From contig NZ_JAGHZZ010000002.1 of NCBI RefSeq assembly GCF_017745095.1, positions 186,001-250,000 of the forward strand: a stretch of 64,000 nucleotides of DNA, written 5' to 3'. Shown here piece by piece: positions 1-7,957 of this stretch (positions within the stretch are counted from its first letter, which is position 1; every line of letters begins with the position of its first letter). Both the position numbers and the translations under genes were made by a program. The DNA is from Sporocytophaga sp. GTDB lineage: Bacteria; Bacteroidota; Bacteroidia; Cytophagales; Cytophagaceae. A model generated the notes under the pieces. The model worked only from the letters and a program-made list of their open reading frames with translations, was not told the origin of the DNA and ran no database searches.

Positions 1-31
1 CAGGGGTTACAATAAATTCCTTCGTTTCCAT
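1..31 (-). CDS. Partial CDS, possible small excisionase/HTH protein (first 10 codons)
   Basis: An ATG at 31-29 on the minus strand opens a frame reading METKEFIVTP that runs off the left edge. It starts 22 nt after the integrase stop codon, on the same strand. Small helix-turn-helix or excisionase-like proteins of Bacteroidota mobile elements often begin in a similar way and sit beside the integrase, but ten residues cannot prove a family. The reading is an inference from position and the first residues. Confidence 0.35.
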   Translation of the reverse strand, partial: METKEFIVTP

Positions 32-53
32 AATTGTTTATTTTACCACCAAA

Positions 54-1388
54 CTATACCGCTTTTAACTGAGATTCAACAGCCCCGAAAGCACGCTGCA
101 TTTCCATTTCAATAACTTTGTTAGTGGTACCGTAATAATGATCTAAAAGGACCTTTACAGTCTTTCCGGTTATTTCAGCCGCTACTTTAGGGCTAATTCC
201 TCTTTCAGCGCAATGGGTGATAAATGTTTTAACTGCAACGTGTGTTGTTACAAGTTCAAACTTGAAATACTTTTTATATTCTTTCTTTCCTCCCTGATAA
301 AAAGGCACTTCAACTTTAGAAGTTAGGCCAGCATCAGAACATAACTCTTTTAAATACTGATTTTGGAGTTGCTCAGAAATTACCGGGAGTTCATAATTGT
401 ACTTATCTAAAATTGCCAAAGATCGCGGCGTTAAAGGCACCTGAATATCCTTCTTTGTTTTGTGTGCTTTCAGCCTGATCACGTTATCTGAAATATGTTC
501 AGAACCCACCCTTTTAATATCGGAATACCTCAAGCCTGTTGAGCATTGAAAAACAAATAGGTCTCTTACCCGATCCAGCCTCTCACAGTTTGACAAATCC
601 ATATTGCATAGAATCTCTAGCTCCTCCTGAGTAAGATAAATGACAGTCCCCTTTTCTTTGTTAGCTTTAAATTTCTTGTATGAGTCATTCACTTTGAAAC
701 CCATTGTTTCCATATAACCCAGGAAGGTTTTTAGATTCTTTATGAGGTTACCAACACTATTATTCTGTAAACCTGCTCTTTTAACCAGCTTTCCGGATCC
801 ATCCTTTCTTTGAATATCTTTATACATGAACTGTATGAAGTTTTCATAGAATTTATGATCAATGTTTTCCAGGGTTATTTTAAACCTGTGCATCTCGCTA
901 TAATCTTTAAGATGTCCCCTTAGGGTTTTATAGTGCTTATAGGTAGAAAGTGCCTTCAGATTCTTTGTTACACCTAAATATTCATCATAGTGAGTAAAAA
1001 AGTCCTTTTCAACAATCCTTTCCTGCCTATATTGCTTTTCAAACTCCTCCTTTACTACGTGGATGGTTGGATCCTTCTCTTCATACTGTATCTTCCTCAC
1101 TATTCCCTCAACTTTTGCACGTAATGATTTTAAAAGTGCATTGGTAAAAGTATCAGTTCGCCCCAGGTCCATTAATAAATCCTCGTTTGCTCTAGTATTC
1201 TTAATCCCCCTTTTAGAATCAACTATTTGTTTCTTTTCATTCCAGTACTCAGGATTAATTTTTACACCTGTTGAAATCAATGTTGTTTTAGCATGATGAC
1301 CATATTGTATATATATAATAGTTTCCCCATGCTCATTAACTAAAGGCTTTCCTTCCCTTCTTCTAATTATTGTTCTAAGCGTTGCCAT
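54..1388 (-). CDS. Tyrosine-type site-specific recombinase (integrase), variant active site
   Basis: A 444-residue protein with the layout of Bacteroidota phage/transposon integrases: an N-terminal arm-type DNA-binding region (about 1-60), a SAM-like core-binding domain (about 130-240) and a C-terminal catalytic domain (about 250-440). Visible catalytic positions are Arg287 (TGLRYSD), a Lys in HKTKKDIQVPL (310-312), His383 and a candidate Tyr at 418/419. Two positions depart from the family. The HxxR motif reads HVAV, so Arg is replaced by Val386, and the usual Gly-His/Trp reads Gly-Lys409. The frame is full length and otherwise well kept. It would catalyse strand exchange between attachment sites of a mobile element, but the missing residues leave activity in doubt. 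The large gap upstream and the small gene downstream fit the end of an integrated element. Confidence 0.85.
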   Translation of the reverse strand: MATLRTIIRRREGKPLVNEHGETIIYIQYGHHAKTTLISTGVKINPEYWNEKKQIVDSKRGIKNTRANEDLLMDLGRTDTFTNALLKSLRAKVEGIVRKIQYEEKDPTIHVVKEEFEKQYRQERIVEKDFFTHYDEYLGVTKNLKALSTYKHYKTLRGHLKDYSEMHRFKITLENIDHKFYENFIQFMYKDIQRKDGSGKLVKRAGLQNNSVGNLIKNLKTFLGYMETMGFKVNDSYKKFKANKEKGTVIYLTQEELEILCNMDLSNCERLDRVRDLFVFQCSTGLRYSDIKRVGSEHISDNVIRLKAHKTKKDIQVPLTPRSLAILDKYNYELPVISEQLQNQYLKELCSDAGLTSKVEVPFYQGGKKEYKKYFKFELVTTHVAVKTFITHCAERGISPKVAAEITGKTVKVLLDHYYGTTNKVIEMEMQRAFGAVESQLKAV

Positions 1389-1561
1389 ATCTGATGTTCC
1401 TAATTTTCATCTAAATTACGGCAGGTAATATATTAGGTCAAGCGCACCGCTGCGCAAGTATGTAACACGGGAGACTTTTATTTAATATAAACCTTTAATA
1501 TTGTGCATGTTCGAGCATGCCCGTAACGCTTTTTTCCTCCCTGCGGCTCCACAATACATTT

Positions 1562-1600
1562 GTAACAGTAAACAGTAAGACACTAACTGTTTACTGTTAC
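1562..1600. repeat. Perfect 15-bp inverted repeat
   Basis: The left arm gtaacagtaaacagt (1562-1576) and right arm actgtttactgttac (1586-1600) are exact reverse complements separated by 9 nt. The arms are AT-rich, unlike the GC-rich terminators in this window, although a short T run follows. An operator or recombinase arm site upstream of the integrase is as likely as a transcription stop. Confidence 0.6.
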
Positions 1601-1712
1601 TGTTTTTGCAATTCAACCTATTTCATTTTTTTTTTACAACCTAAGCCATTTTCCCATTTGAAAAACTTTTAGTTTATTAAAAAGCCTCCCAATTAAATAC
1701 ATCCATATTTAA

Positions 1713-1919
1713 ATACATAAAAGATTCCCCTCAATTGCCCGGCTGTTTAAAAATCAGTTAAAAAGCAAGTCTAAGTATAATGCTGAACGTTTGCTGAAGG
1801 CATTGGATAAAGAACTCCTAAAGATCTGGAGAATTTCTGATTTTTTTTACAAAGAATCAGCCTTTAAAAGCTGTTGGTCTAGTGCAATTCATAGGTGTAT
1901 CAAGGAATATAAACAGTGA
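1713..1919 (+). pseudogene. Possible gene remnant, open frame without ATG
   Basis: This frame stays open for 68 codons from an upstream TAA to a TGA at 1917-1919. Its composition looks coding: basic and helical, with segments such as ARLFKNQLKSKSKYNAERLL. It contains no ATG. It may be the 3' part of a gene lost when the neighbouring element inserted or decayed. No family was recognised, and chance openness in AT-rich DNA remains possible. Confidence 0.25.
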
Positions 1920-1999
1920 AGGTTAAGAATACACTTGATAACAGTTTCTTTTCACTGTTAATGTTAACGGATTACTCTATTTCAACTCTCTCACTCTAC

Positions 2000-2105
2000 C
2001 TTAACACCCCATTAACATTACGTTTACCTGCTGTTAAAAATCCTGTTAAAAGTCTGTTAAGTTTTCGCTTCATAATAAATTGCTCTCCTATAACAACTAC
2101 ATTTG
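2000..2105 (+). promoter_or_regulatory. Six-unit 11-bp TTAA array and candidate -7 element upstream of the lipoprotein pair
   Basis: Heptamers CTTAACA, ATTAACA, GTTTACC, GTTAAAA, GTTAAAA and GTTAAGT begin at 2000, 2011, 2022, 2033, 2045 and 2056, so the spacing is 11, 11, 11, 12 and 11 bp. A Bacteroidota-type -7 element, TACATTTG, lies at 2098-2105, 57 bp before the first lipoprotein ATG. Units in the second half read GTTAA rather than TTAAC. The distance from the last unit to the -7 (42 bp) does not match the other arrays, so the active subset of units is uncertain. Confidence 0.5.
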
Positions 2106-2161
2106 TCCTGTCAATCATATAACTTTTTCAAATATAACCACGAACCACAAACGCCACTAAA

Positions 2162-3124
2162 ATGAAGCATCGCGTTATACTTACTGCAAGCATTCTTTTT
2201 TTTCTCTGCTTAACCCTATTCACAGGATGTAAAAAAGAAAATGTAAATGAATCTAATGATGAAGTCAATGAAGAAGTCTCTGATGAACTCGCATTTGAAA
2301 TAGAATCGAATTTGTCTTTAATAGATGTAGAAAAACTGATCGAATATACGGCTGCATCTAATTTAAGAACTGAAGGTGACTCTACAGTAGGAGAATCACT
2401 AATAGGCATCTGTGATCTTTTAAAGATGAAACAATCAAATGCTCGAATCGGAGAAGACGAGACTCCAGGATATACAATAAATTTTAGCGGTATTACATGC
2501 GACAGCAGAAGACAAAGAGAAGGTAGCATGATCATTAATTATCCATCAGGATCAAAATTCAATCTTCCAGGTGGTGCAATACAAATAACGTATGTCAACT
2601 ATAAAATAACTCTGCTCAATACGAACAAATCTTTTACGATCAACGGAACGAAAAAAATTACTAACCTTACCGGAGGATTAGTAAAAAACCTGCAACCGAC
2701 ATCCCCTCCTATCAGGCACATGGTTGCTGGAAATATAACCATTACTTATAATGATGAAACACAAAGAACTGTTAACCTTTCAAAAATCAGAACTTTGAAT
2801 TCTCTTAATGCTGGTAACTGGCAAGTAGCTCTGACCGGTAATGGCAGCTATAATGGTAATGATAGCATATCTGAATATGGTGTAAATACAAAGGGACAAA
2901 ACTATTACGTAAAAATACTTTCACCAATAGTTTTAAACACCTGCGGATCTTTTTGTAAGCCCATAAGTGGAGTAAAATTCCATAAAGCTATTTCTTCCGG
3001 AGTTACTACGCTCTATGGACTTGATAAGGATGGAAATGTAAAAAATGATTGTTCTTCCAGAGCCTACAAAATGACTTGGGTAAATAAAGATGGTATTGCA
3101 AAAGAATTAATAAAGAAATATTAG
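2162..3124 (+). CDS. Hypothetical lipoprotein, paralogue of the next gene
   Basis: A 320-residue protein with a lipoprotein signal peptide: a hydrophobic stretch, then the lipobox ending TGC at about residue 23 followed by KK. It is therefore exported and lipidated. A short acidic region follows, then a beta-rich body without a recognised domain. The C-terminal 55 residues match the next gene product: both carry an N-T-C-G motif, an ISGxKFHK segment, an SSGxTT(L/I)YG segment, a second Cys and a (V/I)TW or MTW motif near the end. Cysteines at matching places suggest a conserved disulfide. It is 23 nt ahead of its paralogue and probably co-transcribed. Its place just upstream of the polysaccharide export genes hints at a surface role, but no function is claimed. 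Confidence 0.8.
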   Translation: MKHRVILTASILFFLCLTLFTGCKKENVNESNDEVNEEVSDELAFEIESNLSLIDVEKLIEYTAASNLRTEGDSTVGESLIGICDLLKMKQSNARIGEDETPGYTINFSGITCDSRRQREGSMIINYPSGSKFNLPGGAIQITYVNYKITLLNTNKSFTINGTKKITNLTGGLVKNLQPTSPPIRHMVAGNITITYNDETQRTVNLSKIRTLNSLNAGNWQVALTGNGSYNGNDSISEYGVNTKGQNYYVKILSPIVLNTCGSFCKPISGVKFHKAISSGVTTLYGLDKDGNVKNDCSSRAYKMTWVNKDGIAKELIKKY

Positions 3125-3147
3125 TCCTATAAGAAGAGTTAATTTCT

Positions 3148-4050
3148 ATGAAATTACCAAAGCTAAATTTGTTAATTATATGTTTCCTGTTTCTAGGAAT
3201 ACTAGTTAATTCAGGCTGCAAAAAACATCGCGATAAGGTTGAACCCGGCACTGAAGACCCAGAAGATCCTGATAATGAAAACAACATGGATTTTCTCTCT
3301 CAGGATGTTGAAATATTCTTTTCCTCGGGAAAATTTAATCCTTCTGACAATGGATTCTTCTGTGGATTAAGCACAATAGATAGTACAACCAAAAGCATCT
3401 GGAAAATAAGCTTTAATGGCACTTCCTGCAATAGCAAAAAGAAAAGAGAAGGTATGATAATAATCTCAATTGAAAAAGGTACAAGATGGGAAGATAAAGG
3501 GGCTATTATGTCTGTTCAGTTCATAAACTATAAAGTAACGGATTTATCGACTAACAGAACTGTAGAAATGGTAGGCACACAAAAAATAATGAATGAAACT
3601 GGAGGATCTATTGTGAATATGATAGATAACAAGCTAGTCCATGTCATAAGAACCATTGGTTTAAAATATTTCTTTGATGGCAAACCTAAAACAATTAATG
3701 AAGCTAAAAGAAGAACTTTTTATAAAGTAGGAATAGACTATCATATTGAGAACTCCGGAGATACTATAATTAAAGGTTATCCATATCCTGATGTTGCTGA
3801 GTGGGGAACTACAGTGAAACTAATTCCTTATCAAGTAAGTTATCTGGAGCCTTTAATAGCAAATACATGTGGGGGAAAAACAAAATTTATTTCAGGAAAA
3901 AAATTCCATAAAAGCTCATCTTCCGGTACAACTACCATATACGGTGTCACAAGGGACGGTGATTTAGATCATACATGCGATGCATGGGGATACAAGGTGA
4001 CATGGATAGACAAATCCGATGTCACAAACAAAAGGATATATAAATACTGA
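3148..4050 (+). CDS. Hypothetical lipoprotein, paralogue of the previous gene
   Basis: A 300-residue protein with a signal peptide and lipobox (NSGC, Cys at about 24), then an acidic, proline-containing linker (PGTEDPEDPDNEN). The body aligns with the preceding lipoprotein along its length: a G(T/I)xC(N/D)S(K/R)(K/R)(K/Q)REG motif, an (I/V)xF/Y(I/V)NYK segment, a G(T/N)xKI(T/M)N-type segment with TGG(S/L), and the shared C-terminus. The pair is a clear tandem duplication that has diverged strongly. It lies 93 bp upstream of the export gene, which has its own repeat-containing promoter. No known family was recognised; a cell-envelope location is inferred from the lipobox only. Confidence 0.8.
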   Translation: MKLPKLNLLIICFLFLGILVNSGCKKHRDKVEPGTEDPEDPDNENNMDFLSQDVEIFFSSGKFNPSDNGFFCGLSTIDSTTKSIWKISFNGTSCNSKKKREGMIIISIEKGTRWEDKGAIMSVQFINYKVTDLSTNRTVEMVGTQKIMNETGGSIVNMIDNKLVHVIRTIGLKYFFDGKPKTINEAKRRTFYKVGIDYHIENSGDTIIKGYPYPDVAEWGTTVKLIPYQVSYLEPLIANTCGGKTKFISGKKFHKSSSSGTTTIYGVTRDGDLDHTCDAWGYKVTWIDKSDVTNKRIYKY

Positions 4051-4053
4051 TAC

Positions 4054-4120
4054 TTTAACAAATCCTTAACGCTATCATAATCTCAAAAGTAAGCTGGTAG
4101 TGCAGATTTAAATATCTTTG
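4054..4120 (+). promoter_or_regulatory. Pho-box-like repeat promoter of the export operon
   Basis: Heptamers TTTAACA (4054) and CTTAACG (4065) are exactly 11 bp apart. A perfect TAnnTTTG element, TATCTTTG, lies at 4113-4120, 48 bp from the start of the last heptamer, which is two helical turns more than the 26 bp seen at the flippase. The start codon is 23 bp beyond the -7 element. The binding protein is unknown. Confidence 0.5.
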
Positions 4121-4142
4121 TATAACCTTTAGGTTTAAAGTT

Positions 4143-4919
4143 ATGCAAAGATATTTTATTTTTTTAGTATTTGCAGTTATACTGACTTCATGTATTACCA
4201 GAAAAAAAGTGGTCTATTTTCATAACCAGGACAAGACCCAGCTGATAGATACTCTCAATAACAATTCATATACTATTAGCTCCGAATACAAAGTCAAAAC
4301 CGGTGACATCTTATATATAAAAATTAATGGTATAGAAGGTAAAACATCTTCTTATTTTAATATTGACGGAGACGGAACATATGCATCATATAATGAGGCA
4401 TATGTTTATCTTAATAGTTATACTGTTAATGACAAAGGCGAAATTTCAATTCCTGTCTTGGGTTCATTAATTGTTAAAGAAAAAACTCCTGATGAAATAA
4501 GAATAAATGTAGAAACTATACTCAAGCAACAGCTAACAACTTCCTCTGTAATTGTAAAACTTATTTCTTTTCAAATATCGATACTTGGTGAAGTAAATAA
4601 ACCTGGTACTTTTACGATCTATGATGATAAAATTACGATTGCAAAAGCGCTTTCACTGGCAGGTGATCTAACTGAATTTGGCAATAGAAAAAAAATAAAG
4701 ATCGTCAGAGAAAACAATGGAGTAAATGAAATACATTTTGTCGATCTGACACAACAATCCACTATCAATTCCCAACTATTCTATCTACGCCCGGGAGATA
4801 TAGTATATTCCCAACCAATGAACATTAAATTGCTCAGTACTAACCTGGCTCCTATAAGGACAATTTTACTAGGTGGTTCTCTTCTGATATTAATTTTACG
4901 ACTTTACAAATACCTATAA
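4143..4919 (+). CDS. Wza-type polysaccharide export outer-membrane lipoprotein
   Basis: A 258-residue protein with a lipobox (LTSC, Cys at about 17). A Poly_export (PF02563-like) domain spans about 45-140: it opens with YKVKTGDILYIKI, and V(N)DKGEISIPVLGSLIV is typical of the family. An SLBB-like domain (about 145-235) contains FQISILGEVNKPGTF and RPGDIVYSQP. A C-terminal hydrophobic helix (about 238-255) could cross the outer membrane, as in Wza. The protein would form the outer-membrane pore through which the polysaccharide leaves the cell, working with the Wzc-like protein encoded next. The two genes overlap by one base (TAATG), so they are translationally coupled. Confidence 0.92.
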   Translation: MQRYFIFLVFAVILTSCITRKKVVYFHNQDKTQLIDTLNNNSYTISSEYKVKTGDILYIKINGIEGKTSSYFNIDGDGTYASYNEAYVYLNSYTVNDKGEISIPVLGSLIVKEKTPDEIRINVETILKQQLTTSSVIVKLISFQISILGEVNKPGTFTIYDDKITIAKALSLAGDLTEFGNRKKIKIVRENNGVNEIHFVDLTQQSTINSQLFYLRPGDIVYSQPMNIKLLSTNLAPIRTILLGGSLLILILRLYKYL

Positions 4920-7201
4920 TGAAACCGAATATTCACCAGGAAGAATTTATAAGTATAAGATCAGTTTTAAACAAGCTGATCAAAAACAAAAAGTATTACC
5001 TCCTATCCATAGGTATCTGTATAACGCTTGCAACTATTCTAATCCTTTACATATCGCCTCAATATGCTGTTAACTCAAGCATACTATTGAGGCTTGACTC
5101 CAAAAACACACCCAATATAGAAACTTATCTTAGTGGTACAGACCTCTTCAAGAGGGATAAAAATCTAGAAAATGAACTCGGCATCATTACGTCATACAAC
5201 CTAATATATAAAACAATTGATGAGTTAAACTTTAGAGTCTCCTATTATCAATCCGATCTCATTAGAATCAATGAAATTTATAAAAAATCCCCATTTGAAG
5301 TTATAGTAGATACATCACATAATCAAATAGTAAATTTTGAATTTACACTTACACCTCTTGGAAATAATAAAATAAGAATTCAGACAGATGGAAGTGATCT
5401 TAACATGTACAATGCTCAAAATAAGAAAGTAATTAAAGAATATATTTCTGAGTTTTCACTAGATGATACATTAACCTACGGAGATGAAATTAAAAATGAA
5501 TATATCTCATTTAAAATAATCAAATCTATATACAATTATGATTTCTCTGAAGCTATAATTTTTAAGATTAATGATCTTAATAAAATGACTGAGGATTATA
5601 GAAAAAACTTATCAATCCAGCCTCTTAGCAAGGAATCAACAATATTAAAACTATATCAGATTTCCAGCACTCCGGACAAGACTATAGATTTCCAGAATAA
5701 ACTATTGAATAACTATTTAAATAATGACCTGAATGAAAAAAGGCAAATTGCAGTCAATACAATTGCATATATAGATACCCAACTTGAAGGCATATCTGAT
5801 TCATTAAATCTGGCCGAGGGTGATCTTGAAAGATATAGAAGTGCAAACACGGTAGTAGATCTCAGCTATGAGGGCAAAAGTCTTTTCGATAAGTTTAAAG
5901 AACTTGAAACCGAAAAAAGTAAAGAAATATTTAAGGAAAAGTATTACGAATACCTGTTGAATTACCTTATAAAAAATACAGATATCAATAGCATGACGGC
6001 TCCATCAACTATTGGAATTATGGATCCTTTATTGAATACCCTTGTAAGCGAACTGACCTCATTGAATAACGAAAAAGCTGCATTGAGTTATAGCACAAGG
6101 GCCGATAACCCAACCATAGCCATTACAAACCTTAAAATTGAAAACATAAAAAAAGCACTTACCGAAAATTTAATCAATATAAAAAACTCTTCCAGAATTT
6201 CTCTTGACAATGTAAACAAAAGAATGGCAGAGCTACAGTATCGTATGCAGAAACTTCCTTCTAAAGAAAGAGCTCTACTGAATATACAAAGAAGGTTTGC
6301 ATTAAATGATCAGACTTACAATTTTCTATTGCAAAAAAGAACTGAGGCAAGTATTGCACAGCTCTCAAATATAATGGAAAACAAAGTCATTGATTATCCA
6401 AAGACTAATACCGAAGGCCCAGTTTTCCCCAATAATAAACTTTTATTTGCTGTAGCAATTATTCTCGGATTCATTATCCCTACAATTGTCATACTTTCAA
6501 GATCTCTATTGACCAGGAAGATAAAAACAAGGAATGAATTGATGAAACACACCAATATTCCTGTAATTGGAACAATTGAAAATTTCAGATATAAAAGTCC
6601 AAAGGAAGCAATTAATATAAATGATTTTTTTACAGATCAATTCAGAAACCTAAGACTTAAGATTAAAAATGATTATGGCCAAAATCTATTGATTCTCGTA
6701 AGCACGCCACAATCGAATCAATACAACCTTCCAACCACTATGGCCATAGCAGGGATCAATAATGCAGCCTCAAAAAAGACATTAATGATTGATGGTAATT
6801 TTAACCAACCGACTTTGTCTAATTTATTTTCAGTTAAATCAGAAAGGGGACTATCAAATTTTTTGAATTGTAGTTCGGATGGCAACGATATAATTGAAAC
6901 AACTTCATTTACCTATCTTGATTTAATAGCACCTGGGATAGCATTAAATAATATACCTGAATTAGCTGAACAATCAGAACTTAAAAGCTATTTCAACATG
7001 CTAAAAATTCGTTATGACCTGATCATAATTGAAATAGATGGGGTAAACAAAAATCCAATTTATAATATTCTCAAAAAATATGCTGATGTAATTCTTATCA
7101 ATGTAACCTCTGACTTATCTATAGATGAACTAGGCGAAATAGTAGAATCAATAGATAAGTCAGAAGAGAATAAGACAGGTATTGTATTTTACACTAGTTA
7201 A
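4919..7201 (+). CDS. Wzc-like chain-length/co-polymerase protein with degenerate kinase domain
   Basis: A 760-residue inner-membrane protein. A Wzz-type N-terminus has its first membrane segment at about 27-48. A long periplasmic coiled-coil region ends with a GNVR-like segment (LPSKERALLNIQRRFALNDQ), and a second membrane segment lies at about 505-528. The cytoplasmic part (about 530-760) aligns with bacterial tyrosine kinases (DQFRNLRLKI, then the P-loop position). Where Walker A (GEGKST) should stand, the sequence reads STPQSNQYNLPTT, with no GK(S/T). Walker A' is weak (MIDGNFNQP), and there is no terminal tyrosine cluster. It probably keeps the structural role of regulating polymerisation and bridging to the export pore, but not kinase activity. 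The 3' end shares four bases with the convergent methyltransferase gene. Confidence 0.88.
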   Translation: MKPNIHQEEFISIRSVLNKLIKNKKYYLLSIGICITLATILILYISPQYAVNSSILLRLDSKNTPNIETYLSGTDLFKRDKNLENELGIITSYNLIYKTIDELNFRVSYYQSDLIRINEIYKKSPFEVIVDTSHNQIVNFEFTLTPLGNNKIRIQTDGSDLNMYNAQNKKVIKEYISEFSLDDTLTYGDEIKNEYISFKIIKSIYNYDFSEAIIFKINDLNKMTEDYRKNLSIQPLSKESTILKLYQISSTPDKTIDFQNKLLNNYLNNDLNEKRQIAVNTIAYIDTQLEGISDSLNLAEGDLERYRSANTVVDLSYEGKSLFDKFKELETEKSKEIFKEKYYEYLLNYLIKNTDINSMTAPSTIGIMDPLLNTLVSELTSLNNEKAALSYSTRADNPTIAITNLKIENIKKALTENLINIKNSSRISLDNVNKRMAELQYRMQKLPSKERALLNIQRRFALNDQTYNFLLQKRTEASIAQLSNIMENKVIDYPKTNTEGPVFPNNKLLFAVAIILGFIIPTIVILSRSLLTRKIKTRNELMKHTNIPVIGTIENFRYKSPKEAININDFFTDQFRNLRLKIKNDYGQNLLILVSTPQSNQYNLPTTMAIAGINNAASKKTLMIDGNFNQPTLSNLFSVKSERGLSNFLNCSSDGNDIIETTSFTYLDLIAPGIALNNIPELAEQSELKSYFNMLKIRYDLIIIEIDGVNKNPIYNILKKYADVILINVTSDLSIDELGEIVESIDKSEENKTGIVFYTS

Positions 7202-7788
7202 ATCTTCATCAGAATAAACTGACCGTTTTTAATCATAACAACTTTAACTTTTCCGGAAGCAACAAACTCGTCTACAGCTTTATTAACTCCATCTTTCCAC
7301 CATCTGTCCGAAATGTAGTCGTCACCGGCAATGAAACCACCTTTTTTAACTTTAGGATAATAACATTCAAGATCCATTTTAACATATTCATAAGTGTGGT
7401 TACCATCGATATAAACCCAGTCGAAATAATCATTATTAAAACTCTTACTAACAGCATCTGAAAGCCCTCTGTTTATAACAACTGAACCACGAAGTATATC
7501 GATATCAAATCTACGTTTCACATTATTAAAAATAGCTTCCATTATATCCTGGGAACCTGCTTTACCTCCATACAAAGCATCTTCATATTCCTGCATATAT
7601 TTCCAAGGATCAATAAGATGAAGTCTTGAGGGCTTTACAGTACGAAGTATATCTTTGGAAAAATCACCTTTGTAAACTCCGATTTCAGCACAAACAGAGC
7701 CCTGAGGCATCGTTTTCAATAAAAAGTCTCTTGAATTATTAGTACCAAGAACAGACCTCTTTGCTTTCTTTATTAGATCTAAAATCAT
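7198..7788 (-). CDS. Class I SAM-dependent methyltransferase
   Basis: A 196-residue protein of the Methyltransf_24-like group. Motif I is CAEIGVYKGDFSKDIL (about 33-48), followed by an acidic loop (LHLIDPW). The segment DWVYIDGNHTYEYVKMDLECYYPKVKKGGFIAGDDY holds the IDGxH and GGxxxGDD signatures typical of sugar, O- or peptide methyltransferases in surface-polysaccharide clusters. It may methylate a sugar of the locus product. It is the only minus-strand gene inside the cluster. It faces the Wzc-like gene with overlapping stop codons (TTAA shared) and diverges from the flippase gene, so the repeat array at 7872-7900 lies between the two starts. The true substrate cannot be read from sequence. 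Confidence 0.85.
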   Translation of the reverse strand: MILDLIKKAKRSVLGTNNSRDFLLKTMPQGSVCAEIGVYKGDFSKDILRTVKPSRLHLIDPWKYMQEYEDALYGGKAGSQDIMEAIFNNVKRRFDIDILRGSVVINRGLSDAVSKSFNNDYFDWVYIDGNHTYEYVKMDLECYYPKVKKGGFIAGDDYISDRWWKDGVNKAVDEFVASGKVKVVMIKNGQFILMKI

Positions 7789-7871
7789 AATAATAACATT
7801 TTTAATTTAAGTTAAACTTGCTAAAGTAAACTTAAACAAAAAGGGGTAATGAATTAAGTACATGAACGTTT

Positions 7872-7927
7872 ATTAACCAATACTTAACACTTCATTAACC
7901 ATAGTCTTTTCAAAAGAAGTAACTTTG
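7872..7927 (+). promoter_or_regulatory. Pho-box-like triple-repeat promoter of the flippase operon
   Basis: Three heptamers, ATTAACC (7872), CTTAACA (7883) and ATTAACC (7894), are spaced exactly 11 bp. The -7 element TAACTTTG (7920-7927) fits TAnnTTTG and starts 26 bp after the start of the last heptamer. The flippase ATG is 31 bp further on. This is the clearest array in the window. Because the methyltransferase gene starts at 7788 on the other strand, it could serve both directions. Confidence 0.6.
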
Positions 7928-7957
7928 TAGTCTAATATTAAACAATAATTAACCACC

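Larger units (their letters stand above)
1389..1999. other. Long gene-poor gap beside the integrase
   Basis: About 600 bp without a convincing gene. It holds short GC-rich inverted repeats (gcgca/tgcgc near 1442-1455, gcatg/catgc near 1505-1520), a perfect 15-bp inverted repeat (1562-1600), a run of nine or more T residues near 1630, and an open frame without an ATG (1713-1919). Such a mixture beside an integrase would suit an attachment region or a decayed element end, but no core att repeat could be defined. Confidence 0.4.

Noticed and set aside
1916-2122. 68-codon + strand frame upstream of the first lipoprotein
   Set aside because: It consists of the tandem TTAA repeats read as codons, has low complexity and overlaps the promoter; better explained as regulatory DNA.
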